From Thermodesulfobacteriota bacterium (GTDB lineage Bacteria; Desulfobacterota; GWC2-55-46), in assembly GCA_030583865.1 (NCBI GenBank), contig CP129479.1, positions 1,822,819-1,886,818 on the forward strand: 64,000 nt of DNA. The letters are read 5' to 3'. The stretch's first letter is position 1. Every line of letters starts with the position of its first letter. Below the pieces are notes generated by a model. The model was not told where the DNA came from and did not search any database. It saw only the letters and a list, made by a program, of their open reading frames with translations. A program made the position numbers and the translations under genes. Of this stretch, positions 29,446 to 39,729 are shown one piece after another.

Positions 29446-31497
29446 TCAGAGCTTATGGATTATCCTTGCGTACAGCTCCGGGAGCTTCTTTGCGAGCATG
29501 TCAACACCGGGGAGGACCGCATAGTTCCCGCGCCCGAAGACCCCCGGCAGGTAGTCGGAAGCGCCCGTGTCCACGGTAAGGCAGAAGGGGGTTATCCCCT
29601 CTCTCTCAGCCTCCTTTATCGCCATCCTCGTATCCTCTAGGCCGTACCTCCCTTCGTATACGTCCACGTCGTTCGGCTTGCCGTCGGAGAGGATAAAAAG
29701 GAGCTTTGTCCGGGCCCTCTCGGTTGCGAGTATCGCGGTCGCGTGCCTTACGGCCGCCCCCATCCGTGTATATGAATAGGGTATGAGCCCGCCTATCCTC
29801 TTTTTCACAGTCTCTCCATAGCTTTCCTTGAAGCCCTTTACGCGGAAGAAACGGCAGCCCTTCCTGGATTTACCCGAAAAGCCGTAAATCGCGTACCTGT
29901 CGCGCAGCTTCTTCATCGCCTCGCAGAGTATGACGAGCGATTCCTTTTCATGGTCTATTATCTTTGAGCCTCCGGCCCATCCGTCTGTCGACATGCTCAA
30001 ATCCACGAGAAAGAGAGCCGATATATCGCGCTCGGTCTTTACGTACGCGGAATAAAGCCTCTCGTCGGGCGTGTGCCCCGCCTCGAGGTCTGCCATCGCG
30101 TCCACGGCCGCGTTGAGGTCGATTGACGTCCCCTCGGCCTGGCGTCCCAGGAGCCTTGCGGAAGGTGACACCATCTCGAAGCTCCTCGTCACCTGCCTTA
30201 TAAGCCCGCGCTTTTCGCAAAGCACCCTTTCCGAGAAGCCCGCGTCCTCTCCTTCGGCAGGGGCTTCCACGAGGCGGGAGTAATCGGGCCTGTAGGCGCG
30301 CCTCTTGTAGTCCCATTCAGGGTAGAAAAAAGACTCTTCCACGGGGTCGGCTTCCTGCTCCTCGGCCCCGGCGTATGCGCCGGCTTTTTCAAGCTCGGCG
30401 TTAAAGGTGTTTGCCGTAGTCCTTTCAAGGGAAGCGGTTGAGAGCTCCTCGCACTCGTCGGCCTTTTTACCGGGGTCGTCCTCAGGGTCGTCGTCAAAGG
30501 GCCTTTTGACGTTCACGAACTCGGCCCAGGTGATTATCTTGTCGTAGATATTGAGCGTAAGGCCGTTCTCGTTCTCCTTCTCGTCGACCTTTTCGGTCCG
30601 GGCCGCGTACCTTGAGCCCTTCCGCGGCCCTTCCTTTTCAGGGGCCTTCTCGTCGCCTGCCGGGGCCGGGGCGGCGCTCGCAATATTACCAGCCTGAAAA
30701 GAAGCCGCGCCGCCGTGTTTAATCCTCTCGGTAATGAGCTTCCCCCAGGGGAAAAAAGGGACTATAGCCCTGTATTGCGACGTCTTTATCCCTTCGGCAT
30801 TCCATTTTCCTTTTATCCCGGCCGCGAGCCGGAGGCTCTCCCCGGCGCTCCTGGAATTGAAAAGGCCGCCTGCGCCCCGGAAGGTCGATTCGAGCGCCTC
30901 TTTAAGGAACTCCTCAACCTTTTCCTCGGCCTTGTTAAGGTGCCTGGCCGGAGGCCTTCTTTCAAGGAGATGGCCCGCCAGCGCGTTCCATTCCCTCAAT
31001 ACTCCAGGATACTCGGCGAATATCTCACGGCAAAGCCTCGCGTTCTCGACAATCCAGAAAAGGTCGGCAGTGAGGCGGTCGGACGCGAGCATGGAGCGGT
31101 TTTCGAATGCGACGGCGAGCGTGCCACGGCTCGCCTGAAAGGAAAGGAAGAAGAGTAGCGCCCTTGCCACCCCTTCCCTCGCAGCCTCGTCCGGCATCTC
31201 GACTATCGAGACCGGAAAAAAATGCGTCTCGCCATCGCTCCAGCCGAACCCGTGCTCTGGGAGAAGGGCCGGGTGCGCCATTTTATAGAGGACCGGCCAA
31301 TAGGGCCGAGGGGGCGTGTCTCCCCTTATGTGCGAGACCTCGATTTCGCGCCCGGCTATAATCGACGCGACAGCCGAAAACCTCCGGCAATTGCCCTCCA
31401 TTCCAAAAGGCGCGCCCTCGCCCTTCCAGGCCTCCATGCGCTTACGGTGGATTAGCTGGATGGCCTTGTCCACGCCTTTTCCGATCAGATGTTCCAT
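29446..31497 (-). CDS. norD: NO-reductase activation protein NorD (VWA domain)
   Basis: 683 residues. A variable N-terminal half is followed by an acidic/charged linker and a C-terminal von Willebrand A domain (about 490-680) with the MIDAS motif DLSMSTDG and a conserved SDGKPND. NorD works with the AAA+ protein NorQ to insert the non-haem iron (FeB) into NorB. It is last of norC-norB-norQ-norD, 21 bp after norQ. Confidence 0.93.
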   Translation of the reverse strand: MEHLIGKGVDKAIQLIHRKRMEAWKGEGAPFGMEGNCRRFSAVASIIAGREIEVSHIRGDTPPRPYWPVLYKMAHPALLPEHGFGWSDGETHFFPVSIVEMPDEAAREGVARALLFFLSFQASRGTLAVAFENRSMLASDRLTADLFWIVENARLCREIFAEYPGVLREWNALAGHLLERRPPARHLNKAEEKVEEFLKEALESTFRGAGGLFNSRSAGESLRLAAGIKGKWNAEGIKTSQYRAIVPFFPWGKLITERIKHGGAASFQAGNIASAAPAPAGDEKAPEKEGPRKGSRYAARTEKVDEKENENGLTLNIYDKIITWAEFVNVKRPFDDDPEDDPGKKADECEELSTASLERTTANTFNAELEKAGAYAGAEEQEADPVEESFFYPEWDYKRRAYRPDYSRLVEAPAEGEDAGFSERVLCEKRGLIRQVTRSFEMVSPSARLLGRQAEGTSIDLNAAVDAMADLEAGHTPDERLYSAYVKTERDISALFLVDLSMSTDGWAGGSKIIDHEKESLVILCEAMKKLRDRYAIYGFSGKSRKGCRFFRVKGFKESYGETVKKRIGGLIPYSYTRMGAAVRHATAILATERARTKLLFILSDGKPNDVDVYEGRYGLEDTRMAIKEAEREGITPFCLTVDTGASDYLPGVFGRGNYAVLPGVDMLAKKLPELYARIIHKL

Positions 31498-31518
31498 AAA
31501 AGCCCTGTTTCCAGCGCG

Positions 31519-32343
31519 TTAGAATGAGGCGTTGAGTATGTCCATCATGGCCTTGTGCAGCTCAGGGTCGTCGGTTACAGGCCTTACGACCGCCGCCTCA
31601 AAGGCCTCCCCAGGCGAAAGCCCCTTGTTTATGAGGGCCGCCGCGTGAACCAGAAGCCTGGTGCCGGGAGGCGATTCGAGACCCGAGTCCACGAGCTTCC
31701 TCATCCTCCGCCCGGCGCGGACGAGCCTGCCTGCAAGGTCCGCGTCGAGCCCGCCCTCCCTTGCGACTATCTCCGATTCGACGTCCTCGGGCGGGTAATC
31801 GAATTCGAGTGAGATGAACCTCTGGCGCGTGGACGGCTTCAGGTCCTTCAGTATGTGCTGGTATCCGGGGTTGTAGGATATGACCAGCATGAAACTGTCC
31901 GGCGCATGGAGCTCCTCGCCGGTCTTTTCGACCGAAAGGATGCGCCTGTCGTCCGAAAGGGGATGGAGTATTACGGTAGTGTCCTTCCGGGCCTCCACCA
32001 CCTCGTCAAGGTAGCATATGCCGCCGCCCCGGACGGCGGTGGTAAGCGGGCCGTCCATCCATATTGTCTCGCGCCCCTTTATGAGGTAGCGCCCGACGAG
32101 GTCCGAGCTCGTGAGGTCGTCATGGCAGGCTACGGTATGGACCGGAAGCCCGAGCCTCCATGCCATGTGCGAGACGAAACGGGTCTTCCCGCACCCGGTC
32201 GGCCCTTTGAGAAGCACGGCCATCCTCGATTTGTATGCGGCCTCGAATATCTCTATTTCACGGCCCAGTGGCCTGTAGTAAGGCTCTTTGGTAGAGGAGG
32301 CGCAGGCCTCGGCCTGCGCCTCCTTCGCGTCTGAATTGCCCAT
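31519..32343 (-). CDS. norQ: MoxR-type AAA+ ATPase NorQ
   Basis: 274 residues, CbbQ/NorQ/GpvN family. Walker A is GPTGCGKT (about 47-54), Walker [11 protein letters not shown], and the C-terminal CbbQ extension ([19 protein letters not shown]) is present. It is the partner of NorD in maturing NO reductase. Only 13 bp separate it from norB. Confidence 0.94.
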   Translation of the reverse strand: MGNSDAKEAQAEACASSTKEPYYRPLGREIEIFEAAYKSRMAVLLKGPTGCGKTRFVSHMAWRLGLPVHTVACHDDLTSSDLVGRYLIKGRETIWMDGPLTTAVRGGGICYLDEVVEARKDTTVILHPLSDDRRILSVEKTGEELHAPDSFMLVISYNPGYQHILKDLKPSTRQRFISLEFDYPPEDVESEIVAREGGLDADLAGRLVRAGRRMRKLVDSGLESPPGTRLLVHAAALINKGLSPGEAFEAAVVRPVTDDPELHKAMMDILNASF

Positions 32344-32356
32344 TTCCTGCTCCCGC

Positions 32357-33697
32357 TTATGCCACGTTAAGGGACTTGGACCTTCCCGGGAAGAAGAAGT
32401 CGTAGAGGTAAACCACGAGCCCTATGGCGAAGGTCACCCCGAAGAAGAGCCTGATGCCGTAGAAGAGGCCCATGTACGCCTGCGTCTCCATATAGGAGAT
32501 GCCGAGCACCCTCTGGAGGTACACCTGGACAATCCCCGCCCCGGTAAGCGCAAGCGCTATGAAGACCATCGAGACGGCCATGGTCCAGAAGGCGAATACT
32601 TCCTGCTTCTGGTGGGTGATTATGCCGCTGGACTTCCTCAGGTTCGGGACCGCGTAGCTCGCCATCGCGAGGACTATTACGGCGTATGCGCCGTAGAAGG
32701 CGAGGTGGCCGTGGCTCGCGGTTATCTGGGTGCCGTGCGTGTAGAAGTTGACCGACGGGAGCGTGTGCATAAAGCCCCATACCCCGGCGCCGAGAAAGCT
32801 CAGCACCGCGGCGCCGACTGTCCAGAGGACGGCCGCGCGGTTCGGGTGCTGGCGTGCGCGCTTGCTGACCATCTTGAAGCTGAAGGCCACCATAGCGGCG
32901 AAGGGCAGCACCTCTATTGCTGAAAACCACGCGCCCCAGGTCTGCCAGAAAGCCGGGGTGCCTATCCAGTAATAATGGTGGCCGGTGCCTATGATGCCGG
33001 TAAGGAAGGTGAGCCCGACAATGACATATAGCCACTTCTCGGCGACCTCGCGGTCTATGCCCGTGAGCTTTATCAAGAGGAACGAGAGGAAAGCGGCCAT
33101 GATAAGCTCCCACACTCCCTCGACCCAGAGATGGACCACCCACCACCAGTAGTACTTGTCCACGGTCATGTTAGCGGGCTTGTAGAACGCGAATAGATAG
33201 AAGACCGCGAGCCCGAGGAAGCCTATGAGAAGCACTATCGAGATGCTGGTCCTGCGCCTCCCCTTTATCATGGTCATTATCATGTTGTAGATGAACATCA
33301 GGACCACTATGACTATGCCTATCTTTATGATGGTAGGCTGCTCAAGGAACTCCCTGCCGTCGTGCCACCTGAAGAGATAGCCGACTATTGCGGCAGCGCC
33401 GCCCGCGAGAAAAAGCCAGAACTGTACCATCGCCAGTTTAGGGCTATATATCTCGCCCTCGACCTCCTCGGGCAAGAGGTAATAGGCCGCGCCCATGAAG
33501 CCGAATATGAGCCAAACTATAAGCAGGTTAATGTGTATCATCCTGCCGATGTTGAAAGGGATGGCCGGGAAGAGAAGGTCCGGCCAGAGGTACTGCGCGC
33601 CGATAAGGAGCCCGAAGATAATCTGGGCGCCGAAGAGCAGCATGGCGGCTACGAAGTAAGGGTAGCTGAGCCGTTGCGATTCGTACTGGTATTTCAT
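32357..33697 (-). CDS. norB: Nitric oxide reductase large subunit, cNOR type
   Basis: 446 residues, about 12 TM helices. It reduces 2 NO to N2O at a haem b3-FeB centre. Ligands and cNOR marks: His189 with Glu193 and Glu197 (HLWVEGVWE), His240/His241 ([10 protein letters not shown]) and the SHGHLAFYG haem pair. The start at 33697 has AGGAGA at good spacing; the frame remains open for 31 charged, non-membrane codons upstream. Follows norC by 55 bp. No N-terminal quinol-oxidising extension, so electrons come through NorC. Confidence 0.96.
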   Translation of the reverse strand: MKYQYESQRLSYPYFVAAMLLFGAQIIFGLLIGAQYLWPDLLFPAIPFNIGRMIHINLLIVWLIFGFMGAAYYLLPEEVEGEIYSPKLAMVQFWLFLAGGAAAIVGYLFRWHDGREFLEQPTIIKIGIVIVVLMFIYNMIMTMIKGRRRTSISIVLLIGFLGLAVFYLFAFYKPANMTVDKYYWWWVVHLWVEGVWELIMAAFLSFLLIKLTGIDREVAEKWLYVIVGLTFLTGIIGTGHHYYWIGTPAFWQTWGAWFSAIEVLPFAAMVAFSFKMVSKRARQHPNRAAVLWTVGAAVLSFLGAGVWGFMHTLPSVNFYTHGTQITASHGHLAFYGAYAVIVLAMASYAVPNLRKSSGIITHQKQEVFAFWTMAVSMVFIALALTGAGIVQVYLQRVLGISYMETQAYMGLFYGIRLFFGVTFAIGLVVYLYDFFFPGRSKSLNVA

Positions 33698-33752
33698 CAA
33701 CTCGTCTCCTGTTTGTCGTTTTTCCTGCCCGGCTTTCCGAATCCGCCCGGTG

Positions 33753-34169
33753 TCAGCCTTCCTTGTTCGGGGGCCAGTTGTGCGTGTCAACCCGGTTCAT
33801 CCATTTGAAGAACTCGACAAGCGCGTCAATGTCCGACTCTGAAAGGTCGAAGCGCGGCATCCTCCTCGTCCCGCCCCAGCCCTCGACTGCAGTGGTCTCA
33901 AGGACCGTGCGGAGGAACGCCTCGCCGCGCCTATCGATCACGTTTCCGAGCTCGGGCGCGTAATAGGCCCCCTCCCCGAGTAGCGTGTGGCAGTTTATGC
34001 ACGCGTGCTTTTCCCAGACCTCCTTGCCGTGCGCCACCTGGGGGGTGATGTCCTCGGGGTTCGTCATGGCGGTGAAGGCCACGTGGGACAGGTAGGTGAG
34101 GTATAGGAATACAGCCGTCACTACGACAGTCGCCACGATGAACATGTTTCTTGCCGACATCTTGGTCAT
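33753..34169 (-). CDS. norC: Nitric oxide reductase cytochrome c subunit
   Basis: 138 residues: one N-terminal TM anchor (about 9-29) and a periplasmic monohaem cytochrome c domain with CINCH (Cys57, Cys60, His61) and distal Met104 (RRMPRF). It passes electrons from periplasmic cytochromes to NorB. The start at 34169 is chosen for the purine-rich GAAGGGA upstream. First gene of the operon. Confidence 0.95.
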   Translation of the reverse strand: MTKMSARNMFIVATVVVTAVFLYLTYLSHVAFTAMTNPEDITPQVAHGKEVWEKHACINCHTLLGEGAYYAPELGNVIDRRGEAFLRTVLETTAVEGWGGTRRMPRFDLSESDIDALVEFFKWMNRVDTHNWPPNKEG

Positions 34170-34451
34170 TATCGTTCCCTTCTCCTTATCTTGATGGCCG
34201 CTCAAGGGATTGCGCGGGGGCATGGCGTCCCATGTGCCCCGTAAACCCTCTGCGTGCCCCTTTTCAGGCGCAACTATAGCCTGGCAGGCGCGAAACTCAG
34301 TTTCGCGCGCCCATTACGGAACACCTCCGTGACTTTTTCTGTTTTTTTCCTACACCGGATGGCAGGGTGGCCTGTCCCTGGGGACCGGCTCTGGCGCGTC
34401 TTCTACTAAAGTCCTTCTCTCCCAAAAGGACAGAGCCAGAAGACAGCTCCG

Positions 34452-34492
34452 ATTTTAACAGGGCGCGCTGAAAACAAAATGATTTATATCAA
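34452..34492 (-). promoter_or_regulatory. FNR/DNR-type box and -10 of norCBQD
   Basis: TTGAT-ATAA-ATCAT on the minus strand (34479-34492) differs from the FNR/DNR consensus TTGAT-N4-ATCAA by one base. TAAAAT at 34452-34457 serves as -10, placing the box centre near -41. The implied 5' UTR is about 275 nt. NO/anaerobic control of nor genes by FNR-family regulators (DNR, NnrR) is well known. Confidence 0.65.
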
Positions 34493-34671
34493 CACATGAA
34501 AAACAAAATGCCTCCTTTTCCCTGCAGGGCTTGTTCCTCTTTAATACAGGCCAGGATGCGGCGGAAGCTTCCCTCTTCTTGACCATCGACAGCGGCCCTG
34601 TGATACTTAAAAGAGGACCACAATAATCGTTTTGGCCGCGGCCTTCACGCATGCGGCCGGGGAGGTGCGAT

Positions 34672-35130
34672 ATGGAAGCAAGGAAGTTCAATATCGAAGA
34701 GATAGAAGAAGAGAACCTTTCGAAGTTCGACGACCTGGATTACAACGTCTTTTCGGGCCAGAAATGGGACCAGTTCAAGAGGAGCCACGATAACGACATA
34801 GTCGTGCACTGGCCCGACGGACGCGAGACCAGGGGCCTCGGCGTGCACATAAAGGACCTCAAGGAGATGTTCGTATACGCGCCGGACACACACATAAAGG
34901 AGCACCCCATAAGGATAGCCCAGGGCGAATGGACGGCGGTGATGGGCATCATGGAGGGGACCTTCTCGAAGCCCATGCCCGCCGGGAACGGCCAGACGAT
35001 CCAGCCGACCGGCAAATCCTTCAGGCTGACGATGGCCACGATCGGGCGCTGGAAGGACGGCGTGATGGTGGAGGAGTGGCTATTCTGGGACAACAAGGCC
35101 TTCATGAAACAGATAGGCCTTCTGGAGTAG
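34672..35130 (+). CDS. SnoaL-like ester-cyclase family protein
   Basis: 152 residues with an NTF2-like cone fold: YAPDTHIKEHPIRIAQGEWTAVMG, TGKSFRLTMATIGRWKDGVMVEEWLFWDN is characteristic of SnoaL-like polyketide-cyclase relatives. No signal peptide. GGGAGG lies 6 nt before the ATG. It is divergent from norC across an intergenic region with the FNR-type box, so coregulation is possible. Small-molecule ligand unknown. Confidence 0.8.
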   Translation: MEARKFNIEEIEEENLSKFDDLDYNVFSGQKWDQFKRSHDNDIVVHWPDGRETRGLGVHIKDLKEMFVYAPDTHIKEHPIRIAQGEWTAVMGIMEGTFSKPMPAGNGQTIQPTGKSFRLTMATIGRWKDGVMVEEWLFWDNKAFMKQIGLLE

Positions 35131-35151
35131 CCGCAGGGCCGGCTTTTAAGC

Positions 35152-35490
35152 GTTGTCATTCTGATCGGGCGGAGAATCTCGCACAGAATGACAGAAAACT
35201 GAACTGAACCGCTACCGCCCGGGAAGCGGCAGGTTCAAGGCTGAAAAGGCCGACCGGGAGTCAAACCATTAGCTTCGGCTGTTGCCCCCTCTTGTCCCCT
35301 CTCCCGCGAAGGGAGAGGAAATTATAAATTTCCCCTCCCTTGATGGGAGGGGATGGAGGGGAGGGTGAAACTCTTTCTCACCCCCACCCCTGCCCTCCCC
35401 CGTCAAGGTGGAGGGAGAAAAAAACGATGTGCGGTTTTTTATTCCCGTAACTACCCAAAGTCCGGGGAAAAAAGTTCAAATGTTGCCCTG
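35152..35490. repeat. Cluster of partial R2, R3-like and R1 repeats
   Basis: TCATTCTGATCGGGCGGAG...AGAATGACAG (short R2 fragment), CTCTCCCGCGAAGGGAGAGG and CTCCCTTGATGGGAGGGGAT blocks (R3-like), and TCCGGGGAAAAAAGTTC...TGTTGCC (R1 half). No gene is visible between 35131 and 35546. Confidence 0.6.
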
Positions 35491-35546
35491 AAGCCGCCCT
35501 TCCTATTCTCTTCAAAACGCCTTCATTCCGTGTTACATTACGCCCC

Positions 35547-38390
35547 ATGCCGTTATCCCTGAACGAGATTAAAGACCGGGCTCTCGCATTTTCGCGCGAG
35601 TGGACGGGCGAGCGCTCGGAAAAGGCCGAGGCGCAGACCTTCTGGAACGAGTTTTTCAACGTCTTCGGCGTAACGCGAAGGCGGCTCGCGAGCTTCGAGG
35701 AGCCGGTGCGCATGGCGCGCACTAGGTTCGAGGCAAAAGGCGGCAAGGGCGGCTTCATAGACCTATTCTGGCGCGGCATGCTCATAGCCGAGCACAAGTC
35801 CCTGGGCCGCGACCTCGACTCGGCCTACGAGCAGGCCCTTGAGTATTTCGAGGGGCTTGCCGAGCGCGACCTCCCCCGCTATGTCATCGTCTCGGACTTC
35901 GCGCGCATCCGACTCTACGACCTCGACGCCGGAAGCGAAGACGAGTTCCCCCTTAAAGACCTCTACCGGAACATCAGGCTTTTCGGGTTTATCGCCGGGT
36001 ATACCACGCAGCGGATAACCGCGCAGGACCCGGTCAATATAAAGGCCGCCGAGCGCATGGGCAGGCTCCACGATCGCCTCCGCTCAGCCGGTTACAGGGG
36101 GCACGCCCTCGAGGTGCTCCTTGTCCGCCTCCTCTTCTGCCTTTTCGCCGAGGACACCTCGCTTTTCGAGCGCGGCTCGTTCCGCGATTTCCTAGAGAAC
36201 AGCACGCGCGAGGACGGCTCCGACCTCGGCCCCAGGCTCATGCATCTTTTCCAGGTGCTGAACACCCCTGAAAGCAGCCGCCAGACGAACCTCGACGAGG
36301 GGCTTGCCGCCTTCCCGTATGTGAACGGCAAGCTCTTCGAGGAGGCCCTGCCCATCCCGGCCTGCGACGCCGCGATGCGCGGCCTCCTGCTCGACTGCTG
36401 CGCGCTCGACTGGGGCAAGATTTCCCCGGCCATCTTCGGCGCGCTCTTCCAGTGCGTGATGGACGAGGAGGGCTCTTCCCGCCGCCGCAACCTCGGCGCG
36501 CACTACACGAGCGAGGAGAACATCCTGAAGCTCATAAACCCGCTCTTCCTCGACGGCCTTCGGGCCGAGTTCGAGTCCGCGAAGCGGAGCACCAGCAGGC
36601 TTTTCGAGCTGCTGAAGAAGATAGAAAGGCTCAAGTTCCTCGACCCGGCCTGCGGGTGCGGCAACTTCCTCGTCATCGCCTACAGGGAGCTGAGGGAGCT
36701 TGAGCTTGAGATACTCCGCGCCGCGCGCGCGACCGGCCAGAGGCACCTCGACATCTTCCAGCTCGTTCAGGCGAGCGTAAGCCAGTTCCACGGAATAGAG
36801 ATAGAGGAGTTCCCGGCCCAGATAGCCCAGGTCGCGCTATGGCTCACCGACCACCAGATGAACATGAAGGTTTCAGAGGAGTTCGGGCAGTACTTCCGCC
36901 GCCTTCCGCTCATCGACTCCGCGAAAATCGTTTGCGGCAACGCCCTCCGCATGGACTGGAACGAGGTAATATCCGCGGAGCAGGTGGACTACATACTCGG
37001 CAACCCGCCGTTTGTGGGCTCTAAATTTCAGAACGCTTCACAGCGGGCGGACATGGAACATGTTTTCAACGGCATAAAAGGAGCTGGCGTCCTCGATTAT
37101 GTCTCCGCATGGTATCTGAAGGCGGCGAAATATATCAGGGGAGACGAAAAGATCGACAAAGCCTTGGAAGCGATGCCAGGAGCCCAGAAGCCGCCAAGGG
37201 AGAGGGTGATGGCCGCCTTTGTCTCGACGAACTCCATCACACAGGGCGAGCAGGTCGGCGTGCTGTGGACCGAGCTCCTGAGGCGCGGGGTAAAGATACA
37301 CTTCGCCCACCGCACCTTTCAATGGAGCAACGAGGCGCGAGGCAAGGCCGCGGTGCATTGCGTGATAATCGGATTTGCCCTGCACGACACCGCACGAAAG
37401 GTCATTTACGATTATGAAGACATCAGGGGCGATGCGCATGCAGTGGTGGCGGACAACATTAATCCATATATAGCAAACGCGCCAGACGTAGTATTGCAAC
37501 GCCGAAACTTGCCTCTCTGCGATGTTCCAATCATGCGCAGCGGCAACAAACCAATCGACGATGGCAATTTTTTATTCACGCCCGAGGAAAAAGCCGACTT
37601 CATCAAAAGAGAGCCAATGTCTGCGCAATGGTTTAAACTCTGGCTGGGCGGCGAGGAATTTATTAATAATATTGAACGTTGGTATCTCTGGTTGGGTGAT
37701 TGCCCTCCTCAGGACTTGAAAAAAATGCCTGAGGTAATGAAGCGTGTTGAGGCAGTCGCTTCGTTCCGGCGCAATAGCGTAAGCGCACCAACTCGAATGA
37801 TTGCCGATATGCCTACTCGATTCCACACGGAATGTATTCCAAACGGACGTTATCTTGCGTTACCGGAAGTTTCATCAGAACGCCGCCCTTATATACCAAT
37901 TGCGTTTCTAGATAAATCCGTTCTTTGTGGAAACAAGCTGAGGATAGTTGAACCTGCAACAATGTATCATTTCGGCGTATTACATTCTTTAATGCACATG
38001 GCATGGGTACGATATACAAGCGGCAGGTTGAAAAGTGATTACCAGTATTCAATCATCATCGTCTACAACAACTTCCCCTGGCCTGACGCGCCCACCGAAA
38101 AACAGAAGGCGGCAATAGAGGCCGCCGCGCAAGCGGTGCTCGACGCGCGCTCCGCGCACCCCGAGGCCTCGCTCGCGGACCTCTACGACCCCATAGCCAT
38201 GCCGCCTGATTTGAGGCGCGCGCACCAGGCCCTTGACAGGGCCGTTGACGCGGCCTACGGGAAGAAGGCCTTCTCATCCGACGCGGAACGGGTCGCGTTC
38301 CTCTTCGAGCTCTACCACAGGTACACGAGCCTCTTCCCCGCCCCGGCCAAGCCTAGAAAACGAAAGAAGCCTGCCCCGTCCTTCGCCTGA
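35547..38390 (+). CDS. MmeI-type (Type IIL/IIG) restriction-modification enzyme
   Basis: 947 residues, one polypeptide that cuts and methylates DNA. The N-terminal PD-(D/E)xK nuclease has D72-x9-E82-x-K84 (IDLFWRGMLIAEHKS), the spacing seen in MmeI. The methyltransferase has motif I LDPACGCGNFL near 366 and motif IV NPPF near 486, i.e. an N6-adenine enzyme. The target-recognition domain should lie at about 640-840. DNA for that part (37.46-38.06 kb) is markedly AT-richer than both flanks, suggesting the domain was exchanged. No separate specificity or methylase gene is needed or present. No clear SD. Full length for the family. Confidence 0.9.
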   Translation: MPLSLNEIKDRALAFSREWTGERSEKAEAQTFWNEFFNVFGVTRRRLASFEEPVRMARTRFEAKGGKGGFIDLFWRGMLIAEHKSLGRDLDSAYEQALEYFEGLAERDLPRYVIVSDFARIRLYDLDAGSEDEFPLKDLYRNIRLFGFIAGYTTQRITAQDPVNIKAAERMGRLHDRLRSAGYRGHALEVLLVRLLFCLFAEDTSLFERGSFRDFLENSTREDGSDLGPRLMHLFQVLNTPESSRQTNLDEGLAAFPYVNGKLFEEALPIPACDAAMRGLLLDCCALDWGKISPAIFGALFQCVMDEEGSSRRRNLGAHYTSEENILKLINPLFLDGLRAEFESAKRSTSRLFELLKKIERLKFLDPACGCGNFLVIAYRELRELELEILRAARATGQRHLDIFQLVQASVSQFHGIEIEEFPAQIAQVALWLTDHQMNMKVSEEFGQYFRRLPLIDSAKIVCGNALRMDWNEVISAEQVDYILGNPPFVGSKFQNASQRADMEHVFNGIKGAGVLDYVSAWYLKAAKYIRGDEKIDKALEAMPGAQKPPRERVMAAFVSTNSITQGEQVGVLWTELLRRGVKIHFAHRTFQWSNEARGKAAVHCVIIGFALHDTARKVIYDYEDIRGDAHAVVADNINPYIANAPDVVLQRRNLPLCDVPIMRSGNKPIDDGNFLFTPEEKADFIKREPMSAQWFKLWLGGEEFINNIERWYLWLGDCPPQDLKKMPEVMKRVEAVASFRRNSVSAPTRMIADMPTRFHTECIPNGRYLALPEVSSERRPYIPIAFLDKSVLCGNKLRIVEPATMYHFGVLHSLMHMAWVRYTSGRLKSDYQYSIIIVYNNFPWPDAPTEKQKAAIEAAAQAVLDARSAHPEASLADLYDPIAMPPDLRRAHQALDRAVDAAYGKKAFSSDAERVAFLFELYHRYTSLFPAPAKPRKRKKPAPSFA

Positions 38391-38647
38391 GCGCGCCGCA
38401 TTGATGCCTCACAATGGTATCTAAACCCCTCGCCTTCAGGCGAAAACTTCCGGTGCGTGTTGAGTGGCTAAAAACATCCCCTTCCATAATTCAATCAGGC
38501 TAGAGGGATAATTATAGAGCCCCCTCTCCCCTTGCGGGAGAGGGCAGGGTGAGGGGGCAACAAGCCGAAGCTCAATGATTGGACCCTCAGTCGGGCTTTC
38601 ATCCGGCCAGGACTTTAAGCCTGCCCTTCAGAGGGTAGTGGTTCAGT

Positions 38648-38692
38648 AAAAAAAGAGGGATTACGGTTTGAAAAACCGTAATCCCTCTTTTC
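38648..38692. terminator. Terminator downstream of the Sel1 gene
   Basis: 17-bp stem AAGAGGGATTACGGTTT/AAACCGTAATCCCTCTT with T7 on the minus strand and T4 on the plus strand. The rest of the 38391-38786 gap has an R3-like block (38515-38560) and no gene. Confidence 0.85.
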
Positions 38693-38786
38693 AATCTGGC
38701 GGGTGCGAATGGGTCCCGGACCCCGGCGCCTGCCAGGAACAAAGGCCCGGAAAGTGGACGCCAGCGGAAAACCGGGGCGCGCGGCA

Positions 38787-39581
38787 TTACCTGGGCGGCC
38801 TGGGCTTGAATTCCCTTGAGAGCTTTTGCCCTCTTGCAATCTGGGCAGGCGTCATTATTATTTCAAGCTCCTTGAGGTTCTTTCTTGCTATCTCATATCC
38901 CTGTGCCGCCGAAAGATGATACCACTTGTAAGCCGCAACGTAATCCTTTGGCACGCCGCGCCCGTTGTGATACATGGCCCCGAGGTTATTCTGAGCGGAC
39001 GCGTTCCCCTGCTCCGCCGCCCGCGTGTACCATTTTAGCGCCTCGGAATAGTCCCTCGGCATTCCCTTGCCCTCGAAATACATGAGGCCCAGGTTATACT
39101 GGGCGGCATCAGAGCCCTGCCTTGCCGCCTTCGTGCTCCATTTCAGCGATTCGGAATAGTTCCGCGGCACTCCCTTGCCGGCCCCGTAAATATACCCGAG
39201 CTGGGCCTGGGCGTCCACATTTCCCTGCTCCGCCGCCCTTGTGTACCACTTTATCGCTTCGGCGTAGTCCCCCGGCCCCTTGCCGCGGCTGTACAACATG
39301 TGCCCCAGGCTGTTTTGAGCGAAGGAGTTACCCTGCTCCGCGGCTTTTGTGTACCACCTTATCGCCTTCGCGTAATCCCTTTCCACTCCCTCGCCGTGCT
39401 CGTACAAAGACCCGAGAATGGCCTGGGCCTGGGCATGCCCCTGCTCTGCCGGAATTTTGCACTCCTTGAAAGCAATGTCGAAATCATCTTCCGAATACGC
39501 TTCAAAGCAGCTTTTAAAATCGGCGAAAGAATGCGATGCGGTAAATAAAAGCAATGCTGAAATCGCAAATAGTCGCGTCAT
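38787..39581 (-). CDS. Sel1-repeat (SLR) secreted protein
   Basis: 264 residues. Signal peptide MTRLFAISALLLFTASHSFA, then an acidic stretch and six Sel1-like repeats of 36 residues (pattern AxxWYxxAAEQGNxxAQxxLGxxYxxGxGVPxDYxxA). Predicted periplasmic solenoid for protein interaction. Start at 39581 because the signal peptide begins there; no strong SD. Alone on the minus strand, with its own terminator. Confidence 0.9.
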   Translation of the reverse strand: MTRLFAISALLLFTASHSFADFKSCFEAYSEDDFDIAFKECKIPAEQGHAQAQAILGSLYEHGEGVERDYAKAIRWYTKAAEQGNSFAQNSLGHMLYSRGKGPGDYAEAIKWYTRAAEQGNVDAQAQLGYIYGAGKGVPRNYSESLKWSTKAARQGSDAAQYNLGLMYFEGKGMPRDYSEALKWYTRAAEQGNASAQNNLGAMYHNGRGVPKDYVAAYKWYHLSAAQGYEIARKNLKELEIIMTPAQIARGQKLSREFKPRPPR

Positions 39582-39729
39582 GGCGCTAAATCTCCCCGTT
39601 GGCGGATACACAAGAGCCGATTAAATAATATCTCATGGTTGCCCGCGGCGTCAAATAGCGAAGGCCAAAGCCGTTTGCCGGGATGAGATGTCTTTTTCGG
39701 CTTTATAAGCTGGGGGAAAAGTCGGCAGC

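Noticed and set aside
38690-38730. A further tRNA 3' end beside the Sel1 terminator (minus strand ...CACCCGCCA)
   Set aside because: No proper T loop (TTCRA with flanking stem) can be drawn; probably coincidence.
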